In this document: positions 35,962 to 44,848 of the stretch, one piece after another
Layout of the letters: each line of letters opens with the position of its first letter
How positions within the stretch are numbered: the first letter of the stretch is position 1
NCBI RefSeq assembly: GCF_000241325.1
Contig: NZ_BAEI01000077.1
Coordinates: forward strand, 186,001-250,000
DNA from: Gordonia polyisoprenivorans NBRC 16320 = JCM 10675
Lineage (GTDB): Bacteria > Actinomycetota > Actinomycetes > Mycobacteriales > Mycobacteriaceae
DNA length: 64,000 nt
Direction: 5' to 3'
Position numbers and translations under genes: made by a program
Notes under the pieces: model-generated
What the model saw: the letters and a program-made list of their open reading frames with translations, nothing else
The model's database searches: none
Told to the model about the DNA's origin: nothing

Positions 35962-37110
35962 TCAGGCCGGCGCCGCTGCCAGCACGTCGCCGATGGCCGC
36001 GAGCGTGATCGGTGCCGAACCGAGGGTGTATTCGTTCTGCTTGGCGCGCAGGAAATACCGGTGTACCGGATGGGTGGTGTCCAGGCCGACGCCTCCATGG
36101 ACGTGGACCGCGGTGTGTGCCACCCGATGTCCGGCGTCACATGCCCAGAACTTGGCGGTCTGCACCGCGACGTGCAGTCCACCGTCGTCGTTGTCCTCGT
36201 CGGCGTCGGCGATCCGGGTGAACTGCCAAGCCGCGGCGAGCGTGGTCAGCGACAGTCCCTGGGTGTCGATGTAGCCGTCGGCGAGTCGCTGGGCGACCGC
36301 CTGGAACGACCCGATCGGCTTACCGAACTGCTCCCGCTCGACGGCATAGGCGGCGGTGAGTTCCAATGCACGGGAGAGGTTTCCGGACTGATCGGCACAC
36401 ACCGCCAGGGTTGCGCGGTCGACGATGTCGGCGACGGTACCCGCGCCACCATCCAACACGTGATCGTCGTCGACGACCACGCCGTCGAAATCCACGACGA
36501 AGGTCGGCGTCTTCCCGGTCGCCGGAGTGGGGGTGAGTCCGATCCCCGCGGCGTCGGCGTCGATGACCACCGCGCAAACCCCGTCCGGCGACATCGCGTT
36601 GACCACGATCGCCGTGGCGGCACCGGCATAGGCGACGTTGACCTTGGATCCGGTCAGGGCCCAACCGTGTTCGGTGCGGCTCAGCAGGGTCTGCGGATGA
36701 TCGGAGCCGGTTCCGAGGTCCTCCTCGAGGGCGACGGTGAGCACGGCCGTGCCGGTCGCGGCGTCGCCGACGAGGCGCCCCCGAAGGGCCACCGAACCGT
36801 GTGTGGCGATCGCGGGAAGTGCGGCGATGGCGTGCACTCCGTACGGCACCCGAGCGAGCCCGCGGCCCAATTGCTCGGCGACGGTGATCGATTCGAGGAT
36901 CGACTGGCCGGCACCGGCGTCGCCCGCGACCTCCGGCCCCACCTCGAGGCCGAGGAGTCCGGCCGCACCGAGTTCGCGCCACAGCACATCGTCGAGTGCG
37001 GCGTCGTCGGCCTCGAGCCGCGCCACGCGGTCGTCGGTGCTCACCTTCTCGGTGATGTCACGGGCGAGTCCGCGCAGGTCCTCGGTCACTTCGGGGAGTG
37101 TGAAATCCAT
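35962..37110 (-). CDS. fadE27: Acyl-CoA dehydrogenase FadE27 (ChsE5-type subunit)
   Basis: A 382-residue acyl-CoA dehydrogenase-fold protein (MDFTLPEVTEDLRGLARDI, then a beta domain with GWALTGSKVNVAYAGAATAIVVNA, and a C-terminal helical domain with YAVEREQFGKPIGSFQAVAQRLAD and HVHGGVGLDTTHPVHRYF). In M. tuberculosis FadE26 and FadE27 form an alpha2beta2 heterotetramer (ChsE4-ChsE5) that dehydrogenates the C8 side-chain CoA of cholestenoyl-CoA. ATG 37110. It lies between fadE26 and fadD17. Confidence 0.9.
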   Translation of the reverse strand: MDFTLPEVTEDLRGLARDITEKVSTDDRVARLEADDAALDDVLWRELGAAGLLGLEVGPEVAGDAGAGQSILESITVAEQLGRGLARVPYGVHAIAALPAIATHGSVALRGRLVGDAATGTAVLTVALEEDLGTGSDHPQTLLSRTEHGWALTGSKVNVAYAGAATAIVVNAMSPDGVCAVVIDADAAGIGLTPTPATGKTPTFVVDFDGVVVDDDHVLDGGAGTVADIVDRATLAVCADQSGNLSRALELTAAYAVEREQFGKPIGSFQAVAQRLADGYIDTQGLSLTTLAAAWQFTRIADADEDNDDGGLHVAVQTAKFWACDAGHRVAHTAVHVHGGVGLDTTHPVHRYFLRAKQNEYTLGSAPITLAAIGDVLAAAPA

Positions 37111-37145
37111 TGTGTTGCTCTCGCTTCAATGTGGGTGGGCGGCAA

Positions 37146-38363
37146 TCAGCGTCGCTGATGGGGCAGGCCGAGGGCGGTCATCGCGATGATGTCGCGCTGG
37201 ACCTCGTTGGTACCGCCACCGAAGGTGAGGATCAGCGAGGTGCGCTGGAAGCGTTCGAGACGACCAAGGAGATGTGCTCGCGGGCTGCCCGCCCGAATGG
37301 TTGCGGCGGGACCGACGACCTCCATCAGCAATCGGTAGGCCTCGGTGGCGAATTCGGTACCGAAGACCTTGGTGGCCGAGGCATCGGCGGGGCTCGGCGC
37401 GCCACCGGAGCTGGCCGCGGAGGCGATCTTCCAGTTGAGCAGCTTGAGGAACTCGACCTTGGCGTGCACCCGCGCCAGGTTCTGACGAACCCATTCGGAG
37501 TCGACGAGGCGTTGTCCGTCACCGGTTTTCGTCTGCTGCGCCCAGGCCAGCGTCTCCCGCAGCGCGGTCTGGATCGGGGCGGCACTGCACAGTGCCACCC
37601 GTTCGTTGTTGAGCTGATTGGTGACCAGCGACCAGCCCCGGCCCTCTTCACCGACCCGCGAACTGACCGGCACCCGGACGTCGGAGTAGTAGGTGGCGCT
37701 GGTGTCGACACCGGCCATGGTGTGCACCGGGGTGTAGGAGAACCCATCGGCGTCGGCGGGCACGATCAGCACCGAGATGCCGTGGTGGCGTTTGAGTCCA
37801 CGGGCTCGCCCCTCGTCGGTGAGGGTCGCCGGGTCGGTGCGGCATGCGAGCCAGATGTAGTCGGCGTAGGCGATCAACGACGTCCACATCTTCTGCCCAT
37901 TGATGACGTAGTCGTCACCGTCGCGCACTGCGGTGGTCCGCAGCCCGGCGAGGTCGGTGCCGGCACCGGGCTCGGAATAGCCGATGGAGAAATGCAATTC
38001 GCCCGCGGCGATGCGCGGCAGGAAGAATGCCTTCTGCTCGTCGGTGCCGTAGTGCATGATCGTCGGTGCCACCGAGTTGATCGTCAGGAAGGGTACCGGC
38101 GCGCCGGCGATCGCTGCCTCGTCGGTGAAGATCAGCTGATCCATCATCGAGCGGTTCTGGCCGCCGAACTCGGTCGGCCACCCCAGTGCCAGCCAGCCGT
38201 CGGCACCCATCTGACGTACCACGTCGCGGTAGGCGTCGCCCTCGCCGAGTTCACCGTCGCCGCCGGTGAGTGCCGCCCGCCGGTCCTCGGTCATCAGATC
38301 GGTGAAGTAGGCGCGCAACTCGCGCCGCAGCGCCGATTGCTCGTCGGTGTAGGCAATGCGCAT
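37146..38363 (-). CDS. fadE26: Acyl-CoA dehydrogenase FadE26 (ChsE4-type subunit)
   Basis: A 405-residue subunit. It begins MRIAYTDEQSALRRELRAYF, has FGGQNRSMMDQLIF, FSIGYSEPGAGTDLAGLRTTA and DDYVINGQKMWTSLIAYADYIWLACRT in the FAD-binding middle domain, and ends with FQRTSLILTFGGGTNEVQRDIIA. ATG 38363 has GGAG 9 nt upstream. It is the first gene of the leftward operon and is divergent from the ferredoxin gene, with a KstR-type box 47 bp upstream. It acts with FadE27 on steroid-CoA substrates. Confidence 0.9.
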   Translation of the reverse strand: MRIAYTDEQSALRRELRAYFTDLMTEDRRAALTGGDGELGEGDAYRDVVRQMGADGWLALGWPTEFGGQNRSMMDQLIFTDEAAIAGAPVPFLTINSVAPTIMHYGTDEQKAFFLPRIAAGELHFSIGYSEPGAGTDLAGLRTTAVRDGDDYVINGQKMWTSLIAYADYIWLACRTDPATLTDEGRARGLKRHHGISVLIVPADADGFSYTPVHTMAGVDTSATYYSDVRVPVSSRVGEEGRGWSLVTNQLNNERVALCSAAPIQTALRETLAWAQQTKTGDGQRLVDSEWVRQNLARVHAKVEFLKLLNWKIASAASSGGAPSPADASATKVFGTEFATEAYRLLMEVVGPAATIRAGSPRAHLLGRLERFQRTSLILTFGGGTNEVQRDIIAMTALGLPHQRR

Positions 38364-38409
38364 GGGTGGACTCCGTCGTGGATCGATCGGTGGGGGACTC
38401 GCCAATATC

Positions 38410-38423
38410 TGAAACACGTTCTA
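38410..38423. promoter_or_regulatory. KstR-type operator, fadE26/fdxD
   Basis: TGAAACACGTTCTA is a full consensus match. It lies 46 bp from fadE26 and 53 bp from the divergent ferredoxin gene and should control both directions. Confidence 0.8.
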
Positions 38424-38476
38424 ACCTGTTTGGCACAGCCCGTCAACCAGCGGGCACGCTGAGGAGGAGCGAGTCG

Positions 38477-38668
38477 ATGCATATCAAGGCAGATTTCGAC
38501 CTGTGCGAATCGAACGCGATCTGTGTCGGGATGGCACCCGACATCTTCGATCTCGATGACGACGACTACCTGGTCATTCTGAAAGACGAGGTACCCGAGG
38601 GTCGCGAGGAGGAACTGCGTCAGGTCGTCGCCAACTGCCCCAAGTCGGCGCTGTCGATCGAGGAGTGA
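38477..38668 (+). CDS. fdxD: 3Fe-4S ferredoxin FdxD
   Basis: A 63-residue ferredoxin. Cluster ligands are visible in the pattern CESNAIC and CPKSAL: Cys 10, Cys 16 and Cys 54 by count, with the third residue of the usual CxxCxxC replaced by Asn, as expected for a 3Fe-4S cluster. The acidic middle IFDLDDDDYLV matches M. tuberculosis Rv3503c. It probably passes electrons to a P450 such as CYP125. ATG 38477 follows GAGGAGGAG. It is the first gene to the right of the KstR-type box, 99 bp before hsd4A. Confidence 0.88.
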   Translation: MHIKADFDLCESNAICVGMAPDIFDLDDDDYLVILKDEVPEGREEELRQVVANCPKSALSIEE

Positions 38669-38715
38669 ATTTCGCCGAAACCGCCCCGGCTTGACGCCCC
38701 GACCGGTTAGCGTGT

Positions 38716-38729
38716 TAGAACAGGTTCTA
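38716..38729. promoter_or_regulatory. KstR-type operator, hsd4A-mce4 operon
   Basis: TAGAACAGGTTCTA matches every fixed consensus position. It ends 38 bp before hsd4A and should control transcription into the mce4 operon. Confidence 0.82.
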
Positions 38730-38767
38730 GTTTTCGTTCACACCGCGTTCGGCTGGAGGGGTTGGCA

Positions 38768-39661
38768 GTGGCTGCTGGATCGTTGGAGGGGCGCGTCGCG
38801 GTGGTCACCGGCGCGGGTGCCGGATTGGGTCGCGCCGAGGCTCTCGGGCTCGCCGGACACGGTGCGACGGTCATCGTCAACGACCTCGCGAACGCGCTCG
38901 ACGCGAGCGATGTGATCGACGAGATCACCGCGTCCGGGGGCACCGCGGTACCGGTGCCCGGTGACATCTCGGACTCGGCCACCGCCGCCGAGATCATGCG
39001 CACGGCAACCGCCGAGCTCGGCGGGCTGCACATCGTGGTGAACAATGCCGGGGTCGTTCGCGACAAGATGCTCTTCAACCTCACCGATGACGACTGGGAT
39101 CTGGTCATCCGGGTCCATTTGCGCGGCCACTTCTTGCTCACCCGCAACGCCGCCGCCCACTGGCGAGCCGAATCCAAGGCCGCCGGCGGTCCCGTCTACG
39201 GGCGCATCGTCAACACCTCCAGCGAGGCCGGATTGCTCGGACCGGAGGGCCAGGCGAACTACGGCGCGGCCAAGGCCGGCATCACCGCGCTGACCATGTC
39301 GGCGTCACGGGCGTTGGGCCGCTACGGGGTTCGCGCCAATGCGATCTGCCCGCGGGCGCGCACCGCGATGACCGCGGGGGTCTTCGGTGACGCACCCGGC
39401 GACGGTGTCGATCCGCTCTCGCCCGATCACGTCGTCCGGCTCGTCACCTACCTCGCCGGTCCGGACGCCGATTCGGTCACGGGGCAGGTATTCGTCGTGT
39501 ACGGTCCCCGAGTCATGGTGATGGCCGCGCCCACTGTGGATGAGGTCTTCACCGCGGAGGGGGATGCATGGGACGACGGGGATCTCGCCAAGACGCTGAG
39601 CAGCTATTTCGCCGACCGCGACCCGCGTCGGACGTTCTCGGCCCGCGACCTGATGTCCTGA
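38768..39661 (+). CDS. hsd4A: SDR-family 17-beta-hydroxysteroid dehydrogenase-like Hsd4A
   Basis: A 297-residue short-chain dehydrogenase. Cofactor motif TGAGAGLGRAEA, NNAG at VVNNAGVVRD, Ser in VNTSSEAGL, and catalytic YGAAK (Y-x3-K). The middle resembles peroxisomal MFE-type 3-hydroxyacyl-CoA dehydrogenases. In M. tuberculosis Rv3502c sits at this place and is a candidate for 3-hydroxyacyl-CoA oxidation during side-chain shortening. GTG 38768 is favoured over TTG 38762 because GGAGGG lies 7 nt before it. It lies 82 bp upstream of yrbE4A. Confidence 0.85.
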   Translation: MAAGSLEGRVAVVTGAGAGLGRAEALGLAGHGATVIVNDLANALDASDVIDEITASGGTAVPVPGDISDSATAAEIMRTATAELGGLHIVVNNAGVVRDKMLFNLTDDDWDLVIRVHLRGHFLLTRNAAAHWRAESKAAGGPVYGRIVNTSSEAGLLGPEGQANYGAAKAGITALTMSASRALGRYGVRANAICPRARTAMTAGVFGDAPGDGVDPLSPDHVVRLVTYLAGPDADSVTGQVFVVYGPRVMVMAAPTVDEVFTAEGDAWDDGDLAKTLSSYFADRDPRRTFSARDLMS

Positions 39662-39743
39662 CCGGTTGTTGTGGGTCAAGTGTCCTAGTATTGACCGAAC
39701 CCAGTGATATGTTGCGCGTGAGTTCCAAGGCTTGAGGAGTGCT

Positions 39744-40508
39744 GTGCTGAGCAGGCTGGCGGGACCCCTCGATGGGGTGGGCGACTTCGTCGCACTCGGG
39801 GTCGACTCGGTCCGGGAACTGTTCCGCCGGCCATTCCAATGGCGGGAAACGGTCGAACAGTCCTGGGCCATCGCCCGTGTGTCGATGGTGCCGACGCTGC
39901 TCGTCGCGATCCCCTTCACCGTGCTGGTGAGCTTCACCCTCAACATCCTGCTGCGCGAGATCGGTGCCCAGGATCTCTCCGGCGCGGGCGCCGCCTTGGG
40001 CACGATCACCCAGATCGGCCCCATCGTCACGGTGCTCATCGTCGCCGGTGCCGGGGCGACGGCGATCTGCGCCGACCTCGGTGCCCGCACCATCCGCGAG
40101 GAGATCGACGCGATGAAGGTGCTCGGCATCAACCCGGTGCACCGCCTCGTCGTGCCCCGCATCATCGCCTCGACCGGTGTCGCCATCCTGCTCAACAGCC
40201 TGGTGTGCACCATCGGCATCGGCGGCGGGTTCGTCTTCTCGGTGTACCTGCAGGACGTCAATCCCGGTGCGTTCATCGCGAATCTGACGCTGCTCACCGG
40301 ATTCGGCGAGCTGATGATCTCGATGGTCAAGGCGGCGCTGTTCGGCCTGTTCGCCGGCATGGTCGGGTGTTATCAGGGACTCAACGTCAAGGGCGGCGCG
40401 AAAGGTGTCGGCGACGCGGTCAACGAGACCGTCGTCTACTCCTTCATGGCGCTGTTCGTGGTGAACGTCGTGGTCACCGCGGTCGGGCTGAAGGCGACGG
40501 CGGGGTAG
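39744..40508 (+). CDS. yrbE4A: MlaE/YrbE-family permease YrbE4A
   Basis: A 254-residue integral membrane protein with about five to six hydrophobic segments, the length of M. tuberculosis YrbE4A. It has the conserved EQSWAIARVSMVPTLLVAIPFTVL start, TIREEIDAMKVLGINPVHRLVVPRI (the EQ-loop-like cytoplasmic region that meets the MceG ATPase) and a C-terminal VGDAVNETVVYSFMALFVVNVV. GTG 39744 has GAGGAG just upstream. With YrbE4B it forms the permease core of the Mce4 sterol importer. The ATPase MceG is encoded elsewhere. Confidence 0.92.
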   Translation: MLSRLAGPLDGVGDFVALGVDSVRELFRRPFQWRETVEQSWAIARVSMVPTLLVAIPFTVLVSFTLNILLREIGAQDLSGAGAALGTITQIGPIVTVLIVAGAGATAICADLGARTIREEIDAMKVLGINPVHRLVVPRIIASTGVAILLNSLVCTIGIGGGFVFSVYLQDVNPGAFIANLTLLTGFGELMISMVKAALFGLFAGMVGCYQGLNVKGGAKGVGDAVNETVVYSFMALFVVNVVVTAVGLKATAG

Positions 40509-40512
40509 AGCG

Positions 40513-41364
40513 ATGGTACTTCCGTTCACCACCCGGCTGCGCACCGCGCGCGTTGCGGTCAAGCGCGCAGGCGAGGACTGGAACCAGATCGGCGATCAGG
40601 CGCTGTTCTACTGGGACAGCGTCGTGTCGATCCCGCGTGCGGTCCGCCTCTACAAGAAGGAGACGCTGCGGCTGATCGCCGAGATCTCCATGGGTACGGG
40701 CGCTCTCGCGATGATCGGCGGCACCGTCGTGGTCGTCGGCTTCCTCACCCTGTTCACCGGCGGCACCATCGCCGTGCAGGGCTACAGCTCGCTGGCCAAC
40801 ATCGGTGTCGAGGCGCTCACCGGCTTCTTCTCCGCGTTCATCAATGTGCGCATCGCGGTCCCGGTGATCTCCGGCATCGCCCTGGCCGCGACGATCGGGG
40901 CCGGTGCCACAGCACAATTGGGCGCGATGCGGGTCAGTGAGGAGATCGACGCCCTCGAGACCATGGCCATCGCCTCGATCCCGTACCTGGTGAGCACCCG
41001 CATCGTCGCCGGGATGATCGCGATCATCCCGCTGTACTCGCTGGCCTCGTTGGCCTCCTTCCTCGCCAGCCGGTTTGCGACGGTGTTCATCTACGGACAG
41101 TCACCCGGCGTCTACGACCACTACTTCGACACCTTCCTCATCCCGTCGGACATCCTGTGGTCGTTCGTGCAGGCCATCTGCATGGCGATCGCGGTCATGC
41201 TCATCCACACCTACTACGGCTACAACGCGACCGGCGGTCCCGTCGGCGTGGGCGTGGCGGTCGGCAACGCGGTGCGCGCGTCGCTGGTCGTGGTCGTCGT
41301 CATCACCCTGCTCACCTCGTTGGCCATCTACGGGTCCGACGGCAAGTTCAATCTGGCGGGCTGA
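40513..41364 (+). CDS. yrbE4B: MlaE/YrbE-family permease YrbE4B
   Basis: A 283-residue partner permease, 4 bp after yrbE4A. Conserved pieces are LRLIAEISMGTGALAMIGGTVVVVGF, GATAQLGAMRVSEEIDALETMAIASIPYLVSTRIVAGMIA and the C-terminal GVGVAVGNAVRASLVVVVVITLLTSL. It has about six hydrophobic segments. It completes the membrane dimer of the importer. Start ATG 40513. Confidence 0.92.
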   Translation: MVLPFTTRLRTARVAVKRAGEDWNQIGDQALFYWDSVVSIPRAVRLYKKETLRLIAEISMGTGALAMIGGTVVVVGFLTLFTGGTIAVQGYSSLANIGVEALTGFFSAFINVRIAVPVISGIALAATIGAGATAQLGAMRVSEEIDALETMAIASIPYLVSTRIVAGMIAIIPLYSLASLASFLASRFATVFIYGQSPGVYDHYFDTFLIPSDILWSFVQAICMAIAVMLIHTYYGYNATGGPVGVGVAVGNAVRASLVVVVVITLLTSLAIYGSDGKFNLAG

Positions 41365-41367
41365 GGG

Positions 41368-42549
41368 ATGGCGAGTCGACAGGGACGCAGTAACTGGGTA
41401 CGCAAGCTGGCCGCGGTCATCATGGTGGGCGGGCTGATCGCGATCATCGCCGCCGCCTCCGGGTCGTTCCTCGGTTGGTTCGCCTCCACCGAGCGGGTGA
41501 CCCTGCAGGCGCCGCGTGCCGGCCTGGTGATGAGTCCCGACGCCAAGGTGCGCCTACGCGGGGTGCAGGTGGGCACGGTCAAATCGATCACCGAGACCGG
41601 TGACCACGCGGTGCTCGCCCTCGACATCAACTCCGATCAGATGTCGCAGATCCCCGGCAACGTGACCGCACAGATCAAGTCCAACACCGTGTTCGGGGCC
41701 AAGTCGGTGTACTTCGAGGTGCCGACGACGGGACCGAGTGGACAATTGCAGCCCGGCCAGAACATCGACGCCCAACACGTCGTCGTCGAACTCAACACCG
41801 TCTATCAGCAGTTGGTCGCGGTACTCGCCGACATCCAGCCCGACAAACTCAACGCCACCGTCGGCGCGGTCAACACGGCATTGTCCGGCCGTGGCGCCGA
41901 CATCGGCAATTCGCTGGGCACGCTGTCGGGGCTGCTCGGCAAGACCAATCCGCATCTGCCCGAACTCGACGAGCTGATCCGCCAGACGGCCACGGTGACC
42001 AATGTCTACGGCGATGTGATGGGTGATCTCATGCGCACCATCGACAACGCGGTGTACACGGGGAACACGTTGCGCGACAACGCCTCCAACTTCGATGCGC
42101 TGTTGATCAACGTGACCGGCATGGCCAACACGATCAACAACGACGTCCTGGCCCCGTCGAAGGCCGACCTGATGGCGACGCTGTCCCAATTCGACCCGGT
42201 GTCACAGCTTCTCGGATACCAGTCACCGGGTATCTCGTGCTTCCTGCGCACCACGGCGATCGGTGCCGACATGGCCAAACCCTACGAGGGCGGCGAGAAC
42301 GGCATGTTGAAGCTCTACGCCGGATTGCTGCCGGGCAAGGAGCCCTACACCTATCCGAACAGTCTGCCGCGGGTCGACGCCCAGGGCTCTCCGACCTGCG
42401 CGGGCGGGCTGAGCAATCCCAACACGACCGAGCACTCGAAGTTCTACGTGACCGACAACGCGCCGGTGCCCTACCAGCCGCGGATGACGCCGAAGGTCAA
42501 CCGGGAGAAGCTCTTCCAGCTCTTGTTCGGGGAGCCCGACCTTGGATAA
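41368..42549 (+). CDS. mce4A: Mce-family protein Mce4A
   Basis: A 393-residue protein with one N-terminal membrane segment (residues 13-38) and an MCE/MlaD domain at about 43-118, including RLRGVQVGTVKSI and NTVFGAKSVYF. A long helical part follows, and the tail contains cysteines (ISCFLRT, SPTCAGG). ATG 41368 is 3 bp after yrbE4B. Mce subunits form a hexameric tube from the inner membrane through the envelope that carries cholesterol. It is the first of six paralogues in order A-F. In this copy the start of mce4B overlaps by 8 nt. Confidence 0.92.
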   Translation: MASRQGRSNWVRKLAAVIMVGGLIAIIAAASGSFLGWFASTERVTLQAPRAGLVMSPDAKVRLRGVQVGTVKSITETGDHAVLALDINSDQMSQIPGNVTAQIKSNTVFGAKSVYFEVPTTGPSGQLQPGQNIDAQHVVVELNTVYQQLVAVLADIQPDKLNATVGAVNTALSGRGADIGNSLGTLSGLLGKTNPHLPELDELIRQTATVTNVYGDVMGDLMRTIDNAVYTGNTLRDNASNFDALLINVTGMANTINNDVLAPSKADLMATLSQFDPVSQLLGYQSPGISCFLRTTAIGADMAKPYEGGENGMLKLYAGLLPGKEPYTYPNSLPRVDAQGSPTCAGGLSNPNTTEHSKFYVTDNAPVPYQPRMTPKVNREKLFQLLFGEPDLG

Positions 42550-43603
42550 CCGCGCACGCGCGTTCCGCGCGACCGTCATCAAACTCGGCGCCTTCGCCAT
42601 CGTGATGGTGCTGGTGTTCATCGGACTCGTCGTCGTGTTCAGCAACTACCGGTCCGGCAGCTCCGACGACTACCGGGCGCTGTTCACCAGCGCCTCGCAG
42701 ATCAAGTCGGGCAGCAAGGTCAAGATCGCCGGTGTCGAGGTGGGCTCGGTCGACAACGTCTCGTTGACCCCCGACAACGAGGCGCTGGTGAAGTTCTCCG
42801 TCGACGACCAGTACAAGCTGCCCAAGTCGGTGCGCGCGCTGATCCGTTACGAAAACCTCACCGGCGACCGGTATCTCGAGTTGCAGCAGGGACCCGGCGA
42901 CCCCGACGACACCCTCGCGCCATCGGATGAGATCCCGGCCTCGCAGACCGAACCGGCACTCGACCTCGACAAGCTCCTCGGCGGATTCAAACCGTTGTTC
43001 CGCACCCTCGACGCCAACGAGGTCAACGAACTGTCGACCTCGCTGGTGGCCGTCTTCCAGGGGCAGGGTCCGGCGCTGAACAAACTGCTCGCCGACACCG
43101 CCTCGTTCACCAACGCCCTCGGTGACCGGGATCAGTTGATCGACAGCGTCATCGACAACCTGAATCAGATGCTCGGCACCCTCGACGGCGACCGCGGTGG
43201 CCTCGACACCAGCCTCGACCAGATGCAGATGCTCATCACCGGACTGTCGGCGCAGCGCGGCACCATCGGCAACTCGCTGACCCAGACCGCGCAGGTGACC
43301 GATGGACTCGCCGACCTGTTGTCGTCGACCCGCCCCGGACTCAAGTCCACCCTGACCAGCATCGGCGTCGCCTCGGACAATGTGCTTGCGGCCGAACCGT
43401 TCCTGCGGTCGCTGCTGCCGCGCCTGCCCAACGACTACAAGATGCTCTCGAATCTCGGTAGCTATGGCGCCTGGTTGCAGATCTACTTCTGCCGGATTCG
43501 CCTGCTGCTCAGTGGTCCGGACGGCAAACAGTATTTCTTCACCTCCAACGACGTCATGGGGGACACCACCAAGGCCGGGGGGAGGTGTTCGTCGCAATCA
43601 TGA
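42542..43603 (+). CDS. mce4B: Mce-family protein Mce4B
   Basis: A 353-residue Mce subunit with an N-terminal membrane segment (13-34), an MCE domain at about 40-115 (KIAGVEVGSVDNVSL, LTGDRYLEL) and a long helical region. The start is TTG 42542, overlapping the mce4A stop by 8 nt; no ATG lies near the domain. The C-terminus ends soon after RIRLLLSGPDGKQYFF. It is part of the sterol importer. Confidence 0.9.
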   Translation: MDNRARAFRATVIKLGAFAIVMVLVFIGLVVVFSNYRSGSSDDYRALFTSASQIKSGSKVKIAGVEVGSVDNVSLTPDNEALVKFSVDDQYKLPKSVRALIRYENLTGDRYLELQQGPGDPDDTLAPSDEIPASQTEPALDLDKLLGGFKPLFRTLDANEVNELSTSLVAVFQGQGPALNKLLADTASFTNALGDRDQLIDSVIDNLNQMLGTLDGDRGGLDTSLDQMQMLITGLSAQRGTIGNSLTQTAQVTDGLADLLSSTRPGLKSTLTSIGVASDNVLAAEPFLRSLLPRLPNDYKMLSNLGSYGAWLQIYFCRIRLLLSGPDGKQYFFTSNDVMGDTTKAGGRCSSQS

Positions 43604-44847
43604 GTACGTCGGGAACGAGTAGGGGTCCGTTCGGGAATCTGTTCCGCAGCAATCGGTCCGGGTCGGATGAGGCCGATGTCGCCCGCGAGAACAAGCGTGG
43701 CGGGCGGACCCGCAGGCAGATCGGTCTGATCGGCATCGTGGTGACCGCGATGGTGGTCGTGGTGGCCCTGCAGATGGACAAGCTGCCGCTGATCTCGCCG
43801 ATCAGCACCTACACCGCCTACTTCGACGACGCGGGCGGTCTGGTCACCGGCGACATCGTGACCGTCGCCGGGGTCGACGTGGGCACCGTGGAGGGTATCC
43901 GCCTGGCGTCGACCGACGCCGGAACCAAGGCCGCCGTCAGTTTCCGGATGAACGACACGGTCTCGATGGGTACCGACACCCAGGCCGCGATCAAGACCGA
44001 AACCGTCCTGGGCCGACGGAATCTGACGATCCTGCCGCACGGGACCGGGCGGATCGAGCCGGGTGGGGAGATCCCCAACCGCAACACCGTCGCCCCGTAC
44101 TCGCTGACCGACGCCCTCGACAATGCGACCGACACCCTCTCGCAGACCAACACCGCCGAACTCAACAAGGCGCTGGACACTCTGTCGGTGACGTTCTCGG
44201 CCACCCCGGACCAGGTCCAGGGCGCCGTCGACGGTGTCGCGAAGCTGTCCAAGGCGGTCGCCGACCGCGACAATGCGCTGCGTGAGCTGCTGGCCAAGGC
44301 CTCCGGTGTCACCCAGGTCATCGGTGACCGCAGCAAGCAGCTCAACCAACTGCTCCTCGACGCCAACATGTTGCTCGGCGAGCTGCAGTTCCGGCGTGCG
44401 GCGATCGCCGAGCTCATCAGCGGCACACGCGATGTCGCCGCGCAGATCAGCGGATTCATCAACGACAACAACGCCCAGCTGACGCCGGTGCTCGACAAGT
44501 TCAACAAGGTGCTCGACATCCTCAACGACAACGAGAACAACCTCAAGGAGACCGTCGACCGGCTCGGCCCGTTCGCCAACGCCCTCGGCGAATCGGTCGC
44601 CAACGGACCCAACTTCGACTCGCTGGTCGGCGTCAGCACCTTCGGTGACTACACCGCCACGTTCATGAAGGTGCTGCAGCAGAAGTACCCCGAAGTCGCG
44701 CAAGCCTTCTCGTATTCGGGATTCCCGTTGCTGCCCAACGCGTGGAGCCAGGCACCGGGCGCCAACCCCCCGCCCCGCACGCCCGTGCCCTCGCCGACGA
44801 TTCCCACCCCGCCGCCCTCGACCCCGACGACCAGGCCAGGTGGTTGA
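43600..44847 (+). CDS. mce4C: Mce-family protein Mce4C
   Basis: A 415-residue Mce subunit. A charged N-terminus of about 45 residues precedes the membrane segment IGLIGIVVTAMVVVVALQM; the MCE domain (AGVDVGTVEGIRL, TVLGRRNLTI) and helical region follow. The last 35 residues are rich in Pro and Thr. ATG 43600 overlaps the mce4B stop by 4 nt; GTG 43585 is also possible because GGAGG lies just before it. It is part of the sterol importer. Confidence 0.9.
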   Translation: MSTSGTSRGPFGNLFRSNRSGSDEADVARENKRGGRTRRQIGLIGIVVTAMVVVVALQMDKLPLISPISTYTAYFDDAGGLVTGDIVTVAGVDVGTVEGIRLASTDAGTKAAVSFRMNDTVSMGTDTQAAIKTETVLGRRNLTILPHGTGRIEPGGEIPNRNTVAPYSLTDALDNATDTLSQTNTAELNKALDTLSVTFSATPDQVQGAVDGVAKLSKAVADRDNALRELLAKASGVTQVIGDRSKQLNQLLLDANMLLGELQFRRAAIAELISGTRDVAAQISGFINDNNAQLTPVLDKFNKVLDILNDNENNLKETVDRLGPFANALGESVANGPNFDSLVGVSTFGDYTATFMKVLQQKYPEVAQAFSYSGFPLLPNAWSQAPGANPPPRTPVPSPTIPTPPPSTPTTRPGG

Positions 44848-44848
44848 G

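Noticed and set aside
39675-39700. Possible KstR-type box upstream of yrbE4A (TCAAGTGTCCTA)
   Set aside because: The AAC and GTT core is not present in the right spacing, and yrbE4A is probably read from the hsd4A promoter.
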